Source of the DNA: Prochlorococcus sp. AG-418-C09 | GTDB lineage: Bacteria; Cyanobacteriota; Cyanobacteriia; PCC-6307; Cyanobiaceae | Reading direction: 5' to 3' | Assembly: GCA_003214355.1 (NCBI GenBank) | Contig: QCLS01000002.1 | Location: forward strand, 62,001-126,000 | Length of the DNA: 64,000 bases | In this document: positions 26,419 to 36,517 of the stretch, one piece after another | Layout: every line of letters begins with the position of its first letter | Numbering within the stretch: position 1 is the stretch's first letter | Translations under genes and position numbers: made by a program | The notes under the pieces: model-generated | Told to the model about the DNA's origin: nothing | The model's database searches: none | Seen by the model: the letters and a program-made list of their open reading frames with translations, nothing else

Positions 26419-26929
26419 AGAATTTATTAATAGGAGTATTGGTGAATGGAAATCTTCAAGGAGTACTCATACACTAGCTTTCAATGAATTTGAGAATACA
26501 AACAGTGATATATCAATCTCATTCATAGCAATTAATGATAAGCGAGTTGAAGATTTATTAGTAAAATTTGAATTTAATAATAAGCCAGCATTTGCAGTAA
26601 GCATTACTTGGCAATCAAGAAGCGATTGGACAGATGAAGTACAAGTCAAAAAAGATAGAACTATTATAGTTTTCTTACCAAAAGATGAGAACTCTGGAAT
26701 TCTGCTTAGAAATAAAGGGTATGTAGAATTAATTCATTCTCATTCTGATTATAGGATTGATAACAATTTTCTCACTATTAAAACTACTTATAATTCAACT
26801 ATGAGTGAGGAAAAATTATGGTTCTTGTCAAATAATGTTAGGACCAGACATTCGGTTATTAGAAGCAAAGACAATGATTCCATTATTCAAACTTCACATA
26901 CATCTGAAATAAGAAGATTATTTATTTAA
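26393..26929 (+). CDS. cpeS: CpeS/CpcS-type phycobiliprotein lyase-like protein
   Basis: [28 protein letters not shown]... and VRTRHSVI, lipocalin-like CpeS pattern; adjacent to phycoerythrin beta gene. Confidence 0.78.
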   Translation: [178 protein letters not shown]

Positions 26930-27449
26930 GAAGACCTATAATCTTTTGAAAATAGAACTCTGTTTCTTCTATTAATTGAGATAAATAACTAATTTCTTTC
27001 AATGAAGAATTGCTAATAGTCTTAATTTCTAAAATAGTTGAATCTCTTATTAGTTCTACGACCCTAATTGCATTAGATAAAGGGACTCCTAATGCAATAT
27101 ATGTACTTTTTAAGTCCTTCAAACAGCTTGCTTTAAGAATTGATTCATCTTTAGTAATTAAAAGATAAGAAACATATCGTAGGATTATTTCTCCATCTCT
27201 TAAACAAACAGACATTTTATTAGTAATATTTCCTGATTGCCCTGAATGAAGAGAATCGCTATTCTCACAGATCATAGCAGTTACAGCATCAGCAGCTATT
27301 GCATGAGAGTTTTGAGTAATTGAAACAATCGAATCCAATCTAGAATTGGCTGTATCTACAAACTCCCTAATATTTTCAATATCCTTTTCAAGAAATGTAG
27401 ATAGTTCATGTTGATTTTTTTGAACCTCATTATTGCTTAGATTTTGCAT
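26922..27449 (-). CDS. cpeB: Divergent phycoerythrin beta subunit (PE-III-like remnant)
   Basis: AADAVTAMICENSD, MSVCLRDGEIILRYVSYLLI, LKDLKSTYIALGVPLSNAIRVV match PE-beta; C-terminus diverged. Confidence 0.88.
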   Translation of the reverse strand: MQNLSNNEVQKNQHELSTFLEKDIENIREFVDTANSRLDSIVSITQNSHAIAADAVTAMICENSDSLHSGQSGNITNKMSVCLRDGEIILRYVSYLLITKDESILKASCLKDLKSTYIALGVPLSNAIRVVELIRDSTILEIKTISNSSLKEISYLSQLIEETEFYFQKIIGLLK

Positions 27450-27652
27450 CCCTTTCTCATTAAATTATTTTTTGTACCTTGGATTAAGGCCTTGTTAAGA
27501 ATAATTCAGAATAGAGTTATTTATAGTTAATTACAAAATAAAGCAACTCTTCTTAATGAAATAGAATGGATTTCTCAATTTTGATCTAGGCATCAATTTC
27601 AAAGTTAATTGTTCAATTATGCGTTAATATTAAAAAAACAAACTATAAATCT

Positions 27653-27865
27653 TTGGATAAACAAGACTTGCTATCAACTAAAAAGTTACTTTTAACTTAT
27701 AAAGAAAGATTAGAAGAAGAGATTATTAATAGAAGCAATAAGCTTAGAATTCCTAAAAAGTTCTACGAAAATACAATAAATAATAATAAAGATATTATTA
27801 GATTAAGAAAAGCATTAGCCAAAATTGATATTAATACTAACGCATCTAGAAATATAGAAGAATAA
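27653..27865 (+). CDS. Small conserved-looking hypothetical, 70 aa
   Basis: Charged 70-aa ORF immediately upstream of and co-oriented with the UvrD helicase. Confidence 0.55.
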   Translation: MDKQDLLSTKKLLLTYKERLEEEIINRSNKLRIPKKFYENTINNNKDIIRLRKALAKIDINTNASRNIEE

Positions 27866-27886
27866 AATCATTTTTGCTTATAAAAA

Positions 27887-30289
27887 GTGTCCCAATCTAA
27901 CAATTATTTATTTGAATCCTTAAACAAAGAACAACAAATAGCTGTCAGTCACTTTAACGGCCCACTTTTAGTTGTTGCCGGCGCAGGCAGTGGAAAGACA
28001 AAGGCTCTAACTCATAGAATAGCCAACCTTATAGAAAATAATAAAGTTAATCCATATAATATTTTAGCTGTAACTTTTACCAATAAGGCGGCAAGAGAAA
28101 TGCGTGAAAGATTAGAAATAATTCTTGCGAAAGCACTTTCAGATGATAGATTTGGACAACCCTGGTCAACTCTTTGCGAATTCGATCAGAATCAGTTAAG
28201 AGCTGAAATTTCTAGAGAAAAATTGAAGAATCTTTGGATAGGTACTTTCCATTCTCTCTTCTCAAGACTTTTAAGATTCGATATTGAAAAATATCAAGAT
28301 TTAGAGGGACTTAGTTGGAATAATAAATTTTCCATTTATGACGAGACAGATTCTCAAACCTTGATCAAAGAGATAATAACTCAAGAAATGAACTTAGATC
28401 CTAAGCAATATGTTCCCAAGAAAATAAAATGGGCAATTAGTAATGCTAAAAATCAATGTCTAACTTTCAAGCAGCTAGAAGAAAATTCAGAAAATAATAT
28501 GGATAGAATTATTGCTGATGCGTACAAAAGATATAAAACTGCTCTATCAAAAAATAATGCTTTAGACTTTGATGACCTTTTATTACTTCCTGTTCTACTC
28601 CTTAAGCAAAATGAGGAAGTAAGAAGTTACTGGCATAATAGATTTAAGCATATTCTTGTAGATGAATATCAAGATACTAATAGAACTCAATATGAGCTTA
28701 TAAAATTAATAACGACTGGGGAAACAGACTCAAATGAATTCTCCAATTGGCAGAATAGATCAATTTTTGTTGTAGGAGACGCCGACCAAAGTATTTATAG
28801 CTTTAGAGCTGCTGACTTCAGAATCTTAATTGGATTTAAAGATGATTTTAAAAATAATTTAAAAGATAACAACAATAGTATTGTCAAGTTAGAAGATAAT
28901 TATAGATCTACTTCCAATATTCTTAATGCCGCCAATTGTCTAATTCAAAATAATACCGAAAGGATTGAAAAAGTTCTAAGATCTACAAAGAATAATGGCG
29001 AGCTTTTAAAATTAATTAGTTGTGATGATGAAATTTCTGAAGCGGAGGCAATAACAAGTAAATTAAAAACATTAAACAATTTAAACATTGATCCTAAGTG
29101 GAAAAATTTTGCAATCTTATATAGAACTAGAGCTCAATCAAGGGTTATAGAAGAATCACTTGTAAGATGGAGAATCCCTTATACAATTTTCGGAGGATTA
29201 CGCTTCTATGATAGAAGAGAGATTAAAGATGCTATCGCCTATCTTAGAGTCCTAGTTAATACAGCAGATAATGTAAGCCTCCTAAGAATAATTAATGTCC
29301 CAAGAAGAGGTATTGGGAAAACCAGCATTCAAAAACTAAATGAGATATCTAATAGACTTAATATCCCTTTATGGGAAGTAATTAACGATAAAGAAAGTCT
29401 GGTGGCAACAATTGGAAGGACATCAAAAGGGATTGATCAATTTACTAAGTTAATGAATGAGCTAAGTTGTTTTTTAGTAAATTCAGGTCCAGCAAAACTT
29501 TTACAATTAATTCTAGAAAAAAGTGGATATCTTAATGAGTTAATCATGAGTGGGACAGATGAATCTGATGAGAGAAGAAATAATCTTCAAGAATTAATAA
29601 ATGCAGCGACACAGTATGAAGAAGAAAATGAAGATGCAAATACAGAAGGATTTCTTGCAAATGCTGCACTTACAACAGATAACGATACAAAGAAAAATAT
29701 ACCGAATTCTGTGACTTTAATGACATTGCATAATAGCAAAGGTCTCGAATTTCAGAATGTATTTATAACTGGTCTTGAGCAGGGTCTTTTCCCAAGTTAT
29801 AGATCGGTGGATAATCCTTCACTTCTTGAAGAGGAAAGGAGACTATTCTATGTAGGTTTAACAAGAGCTAAAGAAAGAATATTCATGTCTCAGGCTAGAG
29901 AGAGAAGATTATGGGGAGGTATGCGAGAGCCTACTATTCCTTCTATTTTTCTTTCAGAAATTCCTGAAGAATTAATTGATGGGGAACTACCTCAAAGTAG
30001 TGGAGCATACATCAGAAGAGACTTGCACCTGGGTCGCCTAACAAGGGTTGATAGAGGTGAATCCAATACAATTAATAATTCAAAGAATGCTGTGCGAAGA
30101 TTATATTCTGGACCTAGTAAAGGGGCAAAATGGGCTATTGGAGATAAACTAATCCATGCGAAGTTTGGGAAAGGAGAAATTATTCACATTTTTGGTAGAG
30201 ATGAAAAGATATCGATTGCAGTTAAATTTGGAGATAAAGGAAGTAAGATACTAGATCCACGCTTAGCTCCTATTAGATCAATAAATTAA
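27887..30289 (+). CDS. UvrD/PcrA-type superfamily I DNA helicase
   Basis: VVAGAGSGKTKALTHRIA, LVDEYQDTNRTQY, VVGDADQSIYSFRAAD, LMTLHNSKGLEFQNVF, GLTRAKE. Confidence 0.96.
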   Translation: MSQSNNYLFESLNKEQQIAVSHFNGPLLVVAGAGSGKTKALTHRIANLIENNKVNPYNILAVTFTNKAAREMRERLEIILAKALSDDRFGQPWSTLCEFDQNQLRAEISREKLKNLWIGTFHSLFSRLLRFDIEKYQDLEGLSWNNKFSIYDETDSQTLIKEIITQEMNLDPKQYVPKKIKWAISNAKNQCLTFKQLEENSENNMDRIIADAYKRYKTALSKNNALDFDDLLLLPVLLLKQNEEVRSYWHNRFKHILVDEYQDTNRTQYELIKLITTGETDSNEFSNWQNRSIFVVGDADQSIYSFRAADFRILIGFKDDFKNNLKDNNNSIVKLEDNYRSTSNILNAANCLIQNNTERIEKVLRSTKNNGELLKLISCDDEISEAEAITSKLKTLNNLNIDPKWKNFAILYRTRAQSRVIEESLVRWRIPYTIFGGLRFYDRREIKDAIAYLRVLVNTADNVSLLRIINVPRRGIGKTSIQKLNEISNRLNIPLWEVINDKESLVATIGRTSKGIDQFTKLMNELSCFLVNSGPAKLLQLILEKSGYLNELIMSGTDESDERRNNLQELINAATQYEEENEDANTEGFLANAALTTDNDTKKNIPNSVTLMTLHNSKGLEFQNVFITGLEQGLFPSYRSVDNPSLLEEERRLFYVGLTRAKERIFMSQARERRLWGGMREPTIPSIFLSEIPEELIDGELPQSSGAYIRRDLHLGRLTRVDRGESNTINNSKNAVRRLYSGPSKGAKWAIGDKLIHAKFGKGEIIHIFGRDEKISIAVKFGDKGSKILDPRLAPIRSIN

Positions 30290-30295
30290 ATTTAT

Positions 30296-31528
30296 ATGAC
30301 TTCATATAGTTCATACTTAGATAAGGAATTAGAGCAAATACCTTTTAATTTATTTCAAATCCTCTCTAATTATGCAGAATCTAATCATAAAATAAAGATA
30401 GCTTTTGTAGGTGGTTACATAAGAGATATTTTAATTAATAAAATGCATTCTACTGATAAATATTCTCCTATTGACTTAGATATTATAGTCGAGGGATCAG
30501 CAATAAATTTAGCAAAATACATTAAAAAAAATATCTCAAATGTTCGTTTATGTCTCATAAAGGAATTTGATATTTATAAAACAGTAGAAATTAATATCAA
30601 TGACTTTAAGATTGATATTGCTTCTGCAAGAACAGAAAGGTATCTATCTCCTGGATCAAATCCTAACGTTTATGACTCAACTATTATTGATGATTTAAGA
30701 AGAAGAGATTTCAGTATTAATGCTCTAGCATATGAGATCCCATCAAAGAAATTATATGACTTCTTTGATGGGATCCGTCACATTAAGCTTAAGGAGCTAC
30801 ATTTATTGCATCCAAATAGCATAAGTGACGATCCATCAAGAATATTAAGGGGTGCTAAATATTCTTCTAGACTTGATTTTAAGATGTCAAGATTATCGTT
30901 AATTCAGGCACAAGAAACAATCTTAAAATGGCCTTGGCAACCAAATATAAAAAATAATATTCCTCCAGGAATAGGGATAAGAATGAGGATGGAACTTACA
31001 GAAATTTTAAAATATGATGACATATCTAAAATCATTTCTGCATTAGATAATTGGGATCTTATCTCAATAATTAATAAAGATATAAAAGTAAATAATAAGT
31101 TTCTAAGGGGACTACATTGGATTAAGAAACTAGAGGGGAAAATTCTACTTTACTTAATAAAAGACGCTAGCTCCTTAGAAATATCATGTCAAAGACTATT
31201 AATAAATAGCAAAGATAAAAAGATATTGAATCAATATAGAAATACAAAAAAAATTCTAAACTCTAATGTAAACAAATTTCTAACTTTTTCACCTTCTTGT
31301 TGGACGGAATTTATTGAATCTAACAACCTCAACGAAGAAGCCGTGAAGTTAATAATTAGTGATTGCAGTGAGTTTTGGAAACCATTCTTTAAATGGCTAT
31401 TTAAATACAGATTTATCAAAAGCATTAAGAATGGAGAACAATTAAAAGAAGAAGGATGGATTCAAGGAGAGGCCATGGGAAATGAAATAAAAAGACTTCG
31501 ATATATGGAAATTGATAAGCATAAATGA
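30296..31528 (+). CDS. CCA tRNA nucleotidyltransferase / poly(A) polymerase family
   Basis: AFVGGYIRDILIN, IDLDIIVEG, RRRDFSINALAYEIPSKKLYDFFDGIRHIK, HPNSISDDPSRILRGAKYSSRL. Confidence 0.9.
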   Translation: MTSYSSYLDKELEQIPFNLFQILSNYAESNHKIKIAFVGGYIRDILINKMHSTDKYSPIDLDIIVEGSAINLAKYIKKNISNVRLCLIKEFDIYKTVEININDFKIDIASARTERYLSPGSNPNVYDSTIIDDLRRRDFSINALAYEIPSKKLYDFFDGIRHIKLKELHLLHPNSISDDPSRILRGAKYSSRLDFKMSRLSLIQAQETILKWPWQPNIKNNIPPGIGIRMRMELTEILKYDDISKIISALDNWDLISIINKDIKVNNKFLRGLHWIKKLEGKILLYLIKDASSLEISCQRLLINSKDKKILNQYRNTKKILNSNVNKFLTFSPSCWTEFIESNNLNEEAVKLIISDCSEFWKPFFKWLFKYRFIKSIKNGEQLKEEGWIQGEAMGNEIKRLRYMEIDKHK

Positions 31529-31540
31529 AATCAATAATTA

Positions 31541-33694
31541 CTAACTAATTACTTCACCGATCTTATACCATGAGGAACTTAGATATTTTGCATATTTAGC
31601 GTTACAACTGATTAACAAAGGTCCACAAGTCTGGGGGTCTATTAATAAATTAATTTCTTCTGTAAAGTTATCTGAATTAGTCAAAAGGATTGTTCTATGA
31701 TTTTTATTCTTAGACATAATTTCATCAAGTTTTATTTTGTTTGAATGATAAAGAGAACTTCTTACTCCCATTCTGATTAACTCAAATACGCCAGGATAAG
31801 CTCTAAGAGAATTCAACTTAAGAGCAACCTTTAAAGGGGATAAGTCTTTATTTATTCTTGATAAATTTGTAGTTTCTATCATTTCTAATAAATGTCCTAT
31901 TAGACCATATCCTGTTATGTCAGTTGCAGCATTTATGAACTTCACTTTAAACCTTTTTTGCAAATCATTAATCTCATCTATTAAAAATTGTTGACTCACA
32001 ATCATATTTTCAATAACGGAGCTATAACTTTTAAACAAATTAATATTTCTCATCTGGCCTGCAAAAAAAATGCCGACACCTAATGGTCTAGACATAAATA
32101 GTGAATCTCCTAACTGCATGCCAGATTTTTTCCAACTTCTAAAGTCGCCTTCCACCATACCCTGCACAACTAAAGAGAGGTCAATCCCAAGAGGGTAAGG
32201 TCTTGTTACAATATTTCTTGATTCAAATGTATGCCCTCCAATTATTTTTCCACCTAAGTCCTCTACCGTTGATTTCACACCCTGTAAAATATGAGAAAAA
32301 AGATAATTTTGATATTCTTTTTCTATTTTTGGGATGTTAACTATCATTTGAGCAGAAGAAACTTTAGCTCCACAAGCCCATAAATCAGAGCATGCATGTA
32401 AAGTTGTTATCCTTGCATTAAGCCAAGGATCAGATAACAAGGCAGGAAAGCCATCCACACTTTGTAAAAAAAGCTTTTCCTCATTTATAAATAATTCACT
32501 TGCATCTTCAGGACAATCAGCAAATTGTTCTAGATTTGATGATCTCAAAGAACTATTCAGAACTTGTTGCGAAATTTTTGCGGCACAACCTCTACAATCA
32601 TCTTTCGACTGAGATTCAGACATTACATTAGATTTCATTATCTCTAGTTTTAATTTATTTATAAAATTATTATCAATTTTTTTCTTAAGTATCGCAAAGA
32701 TATGGCTTGGTCCAAAAACCTTATTCCCATAGATTATAAAAGCCTTTGGAACTTGATCATTAAAACAATTTAAAATTTGCAAGCCATATTTTTGAGGAAA
32801 CCAATTATGTAATTTTCTTCCTTTAAATTCCTTATAAATATTCTTTGCAAGTATATTAACTACTTTTACTGCATATAACCCTGAAGAATTAAGTTTATTT
32901 GATTCTATAGAAGAACAATCTCCAACAGCAAATACTTCTTGAAAGTTACTCAAATTCAATTTGTGAGTTGTAATGATTCGGCCTTTTTTATCTAAATTCA
33001 AAATATTTCTTTTAATCCATAAAGGGGGTTGGTTTCCAGTACATAAAATAATTCTTTGAAATTTAAACCTAATTTCTTTAGCAATTTTTATATTAGAAAT
33101 CATCAAATAATGGATTAATTTTTTATTAATAGTATTACTATTACACACTAAAACTAGCTCTCTTTCTTTCCATCTTTTCCTTAATGCAAATGCTACTTCA
33201 ATCGCAGCAAGGCCACTACCCACTATTACGAAAGGGAGTGCACTTTGATTATTAAGCGAGTCTTCTGATTGTATTAAATCGTAAGCCTTAAAAAATGGTT
33301 TAATAGGAAAAGCGATGTTTTGTTTAAATAAGTCTATATATTCATCTGTAATTTTTGTTTCCCCACCATAATTTAAGATAATTCTAGAGTAAGAAATGCT
33401 TAATCTTTCATGAAAGAGAATTTTTCTTTTTCTAAAATCAATATCACGAACTTCATCTTTTATAAAAGCAATTTTTACTCTATTTGCTAAAGACAAAATA
33501 TCAATTAAATTATTTTCCAATTGAATTTCTCCAGCTATTAATGAAGGGAACATTGCTGAATAAACCAAATGAGAATCTCTAGATATAATTGAAATAGGAC
33601 ATTTAGGGATTAAATCGGGTCTCATTAGCCACTTTCGCATTAACAAAACATTGGAATGTCCTCCTCCAACAAGCACTAGATGATTAAAAGTCAT
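31541..33694 (-). CDS. Fusion protein: N-terminal NDH-2-like FAD/NAD oxidoreductase and C-terminal selenide, water dikinase (SelD)
   Basis: N-term LVLVGGGHSNVLLMRKW, FVIVGSGLAAIEVAFALR; C-term DDCRGCAAKI, GGHTFESRN, DITGYGLIGHLLEM, DPQTCGPLLIS. Confidence 0.88.
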   Translation of the reverse strand: MTFNHLVLVGGGHSNVLLMRKWLMRPDLIPKCPISIISRDSHLVYSAMFPSLIAGEIQLENNLIDILSLANRVKIAFIKDEVRDIDFRKRKILFHERLSISYSRIILNYGGETKITDEYIDLFKQNIAFPIKPFFKAYDLIQSEDSLNNQSALPFVIVGSGLAAIEVAFALRKRWKERELVLVCNSNTINKKLIHYLMISNIKIAKEIRFKFQRIILCTGNQPPLWIKRNILNLDKKGRIITTHKLNLSNFQEVFAVGDCSSIESNKLNSSGLYAVKVVNILAKNIYKEFKGRKLHNWFPQKYGLQILNCFNDQVPKAFIIYGNKVFGPSHIFAILKKKIDNNFINKLKLEIMKSNVMSESQSKDDCRGCAAKISQQVLNSSLRSSNLEQFADCPEDASELFINEEKLFLQSVDGFPALLSDPWLNARITTLHACSDLWACGAKVSSAQMIVNIPKIEKEYQNYLFSHILQGVKSTVEDLGGKIIGGHTFESRNIVTRPYPLGIDLSLVVQGMVEGDFRSWKKSGMQLGDSLFMSRPLGVGIFFAGQMRNINLFKSYSSVIENMIVSQQFLIDEINDLQKRFKVKFINAATDITGYGLIGHLLEMIETTNLSRINKDLSPLKVALKLNSLRAYPGVFELIRMGVRSSLYHSNKIKLDEIMSKNKNHRTILLTNSDNFTEEINLLIDPQTCGPLLISCNAKYAKYLSSSWYKIGEVIS

Positions 33695-33704
33695 TCGAAT
33701 TAAG

Positions 33705-34604
33705 ATGAATAAAGAACATTTATTACCTATTGAGAACTCAAGATTAGGTGTAATCGGTGGGAGTGGTTTCTATTCCATTCAATCGATTGATTGTTGTAAA
33801 GAAATAGAAATTAATACTCCCTATGGTAAACCCTCTGATTCAATAAAGATCTTTAAAGTTGGAAATCTCGAACTGGCTTTTATCGCTAGACATGGAAATA
33901 AACATCAATTCAATCCAACAGAAGTCCCATATAAAGCAAATATTTGGGCTTTAAGATCGATTGGAGTTAGATGGATACTTGCTCCATCTGCCGTAGGCTC
34001 ACTTCAAGAACAAATTAGACCCCTTGATATAGTTGTGCCTGATCAGTTTATAGATAGAACCAACAACAGACCAGCAAGTTTTTTTAGTCAAGGAATTGTT
34101 GCTCATGTAAATATGGGGGACCCTTTTTGTACTAACCTGTCAAGAATATTAAGTGATATTGGAGAAAAATATATTCCAAGCGGGAGACAACTTCACAAGA
34201 GTGGTACCTATCTTGCAATGGAGGGTCCCGCATTCTCAACGAGAGCTGAATCCAATCTTTATAGAAAATGGGGCTGCTCAATTATTGGAATGACAAACCA
34301 CACTGAAGCACGACTTGCTAAGGAAGCAGAGATAGCTTATTCATCTTTATCTATGGTTACGGACTATGATTGCTGGAATCAAACTCAGCAGGAAGTATCT
34401 GTGGAGATGGTACTTAATAACTTAAAAATCAATACTGAAGTTGCCAATAAAATAGTTTTCGAAACAGCTAAACAAATAGATATTTTAAGGCCAAAAAGTA
34501 ATTCTCACAAAGCACTTGAAGTAGGTTTAATGAGTCCTAAAGAGCAAGTACCTTTAGAAACACTTTCTAAAGTGAACATTTTTACTGATTCTTATTGGAC
34601 TTGA
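33705..34604 (+). CDS. mtnP: S-methyl-5'-thioadenosine phosphorylase
   Basis: LGVIGGSGFYSI, FIARHGNKHQFNPTEVPYKANIWALRSIGVRWI, YLAMEGPAFSTRAES, IGMTNHTEARLAKEAEI. Confidence 0.94.
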   Translation: MNKEHLLPIENSRLGVIGGSGFYSIQSIDCCKEIEINTPYGKPSDSIKIFKVGNLELAFIARHGNKHQFNPTEVPYKANIWALRSIGVRWILAPSAVGSLQEQIRPLDIVVPDQFIDRTNNRPASFFSQGIVAHVNMGDPFCTNLSRILSDIGEKYIPSGRQLHKSGTYLAMEGPAFSTRAESNLYRKWGCSIIGMTNHTEARLAKEAEIAYSSLSMVTDYDCWNQTQQEVSVEMVLNNLKINTEVANKIVFETAKQIDILRPKSNSHKALEVGLMSPKEQVPLETLSKVNIFTDSYWT

Positions 34605-34635
34605 TATTTAACGTCTTCAAAGATGATTCTTAACT

Positions 34636-34830
34636 TTATGCAGAACCAACGCCATTATATGACCCATAGAAGAATATTCCTAGGACAAAAATGACTGCTA
34701 TACCGCCAGCAGTTGCCACTAGCCAAAGAGGTAAAGTACCTTCTGTCCAGCGTCTTTCCCAAGCTACGGCTGGTCTTCCATCAGGAAGTCTATCTGGTAT
34801 TCTGCCATCGGGACCTTTTAATTTACTCAT
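34636..34830 (-). CDS. psbJ: Photosystem II protein PsbJ
   Basis: [64 protein letters not shown]. Confidence 0.97.
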   Translation of the reverse strand: MSKLKGPDGRIPDRLPDGRPAVAWERRWTEGTLPLWLVATAGGIAVIFVLGIFFYGSYNGVGSA

Positions 34831-34839
34831 AGTTTTTAA

Positions 34840-34959
34840 TTAGTTGAAAAAGTAACTGGAAAATAAAATTCCTAGAACAAACACTGATAACAAGCCTAAA
34901 TATAAACTTGTACGGTTAAGCTCTACGGGTACCTTATTAGGGTTTTCATTTACTTGCAT
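34840..34959 (-). CDS. psbL: Photosystem II protein PsbL
   Basis: 39-aa frame [39 protein letters not shown] between psbJ and psbF; not in the ORF track. Confidence 0.97.
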
Positions 34960-34968
34960 GATTGAAAA

Positions 34969-35115
34969 TTAACGTCTAATGAATTGCATTGCGGCTATTG
35001 CGCCTAGAAAAAAAACAGAGGGAATTGCAAGAGCATGAACTGCTAGCCAACGTACTGTGAATATTGGATAAACACGAACTTCAGCCGCTTGCATTGGTGC
35101 TTGTGAATTTGTCAT
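34969..35115 (-). CDS. psbF: Cytochrome b559 beta subunit
   Basis: 48-aa frame [48 protein letters not shown]; not in the ORF track. Confidence 0.98.
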   Translation of the reverse strand: MTNSQAPMQAAEVRVYPIFTVRWLAVHALAIPSVFFLGAIAAMQFIRR

Positions 35116-35364
35116 TTATTGTGTCCTTAGATCTAATTGAGACTTTGCGTCATATCTCTCAGTTACTACAGGAGCTTTTGATTCAGAAGCTTGGAAATAG
35201 CTATCTGGGCGAGGTGTTCCAAAAGCATCATATGCTAACCCCGTATATACGAAAAGAAATCCTGCTATAAAGATAGCTGGTAATGTAACTGCATGAATAA
35301 TCCAGTATCTGATACTGGTGATTATTTCAAAGAAAGGGCGTTCGCCCGTAGAACCTGCGGCCAT
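35116..35364 (-). CDS. psbE: Cytochrome b559 alpha subunit
   Basis: [57 protein letters not shown]; track ORF has a 2-codon extension. Confidence 0.98.
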   Translation of the reverse strand: MAAGSTGERPFFEIITSIRYWIIHAVTLPAIFIAGFLFVYTGLAYDAFGTPRPDSYFQASESKAPVVTERYDAKSQLDLRTQ

Positions 35365-35491
35365 AATCACTAATATTTACCATATGATCTTACAAGGAAA
35401 AAACCTAAATTTGCGAAGATTCTTACAGCTTGGTTACAGACAGTTGCTATTTGAAACTAAAAATTAAGATTTTTACAAGAAAAAAACTAAT

Positions 35492-36508
35492 TTATCCATT
35501 CCATTTGAGAATATATCCTCTTTCACCAAGAATAAATCCCTTAGGCTGTTCTGAGAGGTCATTATTAAAAAAAAGAATCTTTATATAGTTAGTTGGTAAG
35601 CTTGAGGCAACAGGATCTAAGTACCAACTGTTGCCGCCATCATTACTTGCTATTAAAGTTCCATTTCCTCCTCCTGCCCAAATTACATCGTTAGAATCCC
35701 AACCCATATCAAGGTAATTATATCCATTAAGAATAGGAATAATTGGTTTAGACCAGTTCTCTAAGTCATTGTTATCCTGATTAAATCTAATTTCAGCTCC
35801 TCTGGATAACATCCATAGATTGCCATCAGGATTAAAACCTATACTTTGAACTCTTTTACTACTTGCCCGTTGATGGGCGACCCATGTATCACTATCCTTA
35901 TCTAGTGTAGAAAAGAAATTCCCAAGACTACTAACACTTACATAATCTCCTTCTTTCGTTCTTCTTAAATCCCTAACACCCCCTGAGCCAGAAGCATCTA
36001 CGACCTTGGCTTCCCATGATTCACCGCTATTAGACGTTTCATAGATTGCTCCAGCGGTCGTAGCCAATTCTGCTTTATTAGCATCTACAGTAGTAATTAG
36101 AAATGGCTGACCAGGCAGCTTGTTGCCCAAAGATAATCTAATCCAATTTTTACCTGCATCAACAGAGTGCATTACAAGGGATGGCTGGCCTATTAACCAA
36201 CCCTCATTGCCATTAAAATCAATATCTAATAATCTAAAATTTTCTTCACCAGAAATATCTAGTGATCTTTCTTCCCAGGTTTGTCCACCATCATTAGTTT
36301 CCATAATTAATCTGTTGGAACCTACAAGAAATCCTTTTTTATCATCTATAAAATCAATGTCGAGAGCATTTACTTGAGTATCAAACTGAATAGGTTGCCA
36401 GGGACTTTCATCTGTGACTTGTACTCCTGTTGTTGAACAACCACTCAAAACAAGGCACATTAAAACAGCTAAAAGTAAATTGGGAATGCTAGTAATAAGT
36501 TTTTTCAT
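35492..36508 (-). CDS. ycf48: Photosystem II assembly factor Ycf48 (HCF136-like)
   Basis: Lipoprotein-like signal (LVLSGCS), BNR-like repeats ([25 protein letters not shown]), upstream of psbEFLJ. Confidence 0.94.
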   Translation of the reverse strand: MKKLITSIPNLLLAVLMCLVLSGCSTTGVQVTDESPWQPIQFDTQVNALDIDFIDDKKGFLVGSNRLIMETNDGGQTWEERSLDISGEENFRLLDIDFNGNEGWLIGQPSLVMHSVDAGKNWIRLSLGNKLPGQPFLITTVDANKAELATTAGAIYETSNSGESWEAKVVDASGSGGVRDLRRTKEGDYVSVSSLGNFFSTLDKDSDTWVAHQRASSKRVQSIGFNPDGNLWMLSRGAEIRFNQDNNDLENWSKPIIPILNGYNYLDMGWDSNDVIWAGGGNGTLIASNDGGNSWYLDPVASSLPTNYIKILFFNNDLSEQPKGFILGERGYILKWNG

Positions 36509-36517
36509 TTCTTTATC

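Noticed and set aside
35064-35270. Plus-strand ORF across psbF/psbE
   Set aside because: Antisense to the clear psbEF genes.
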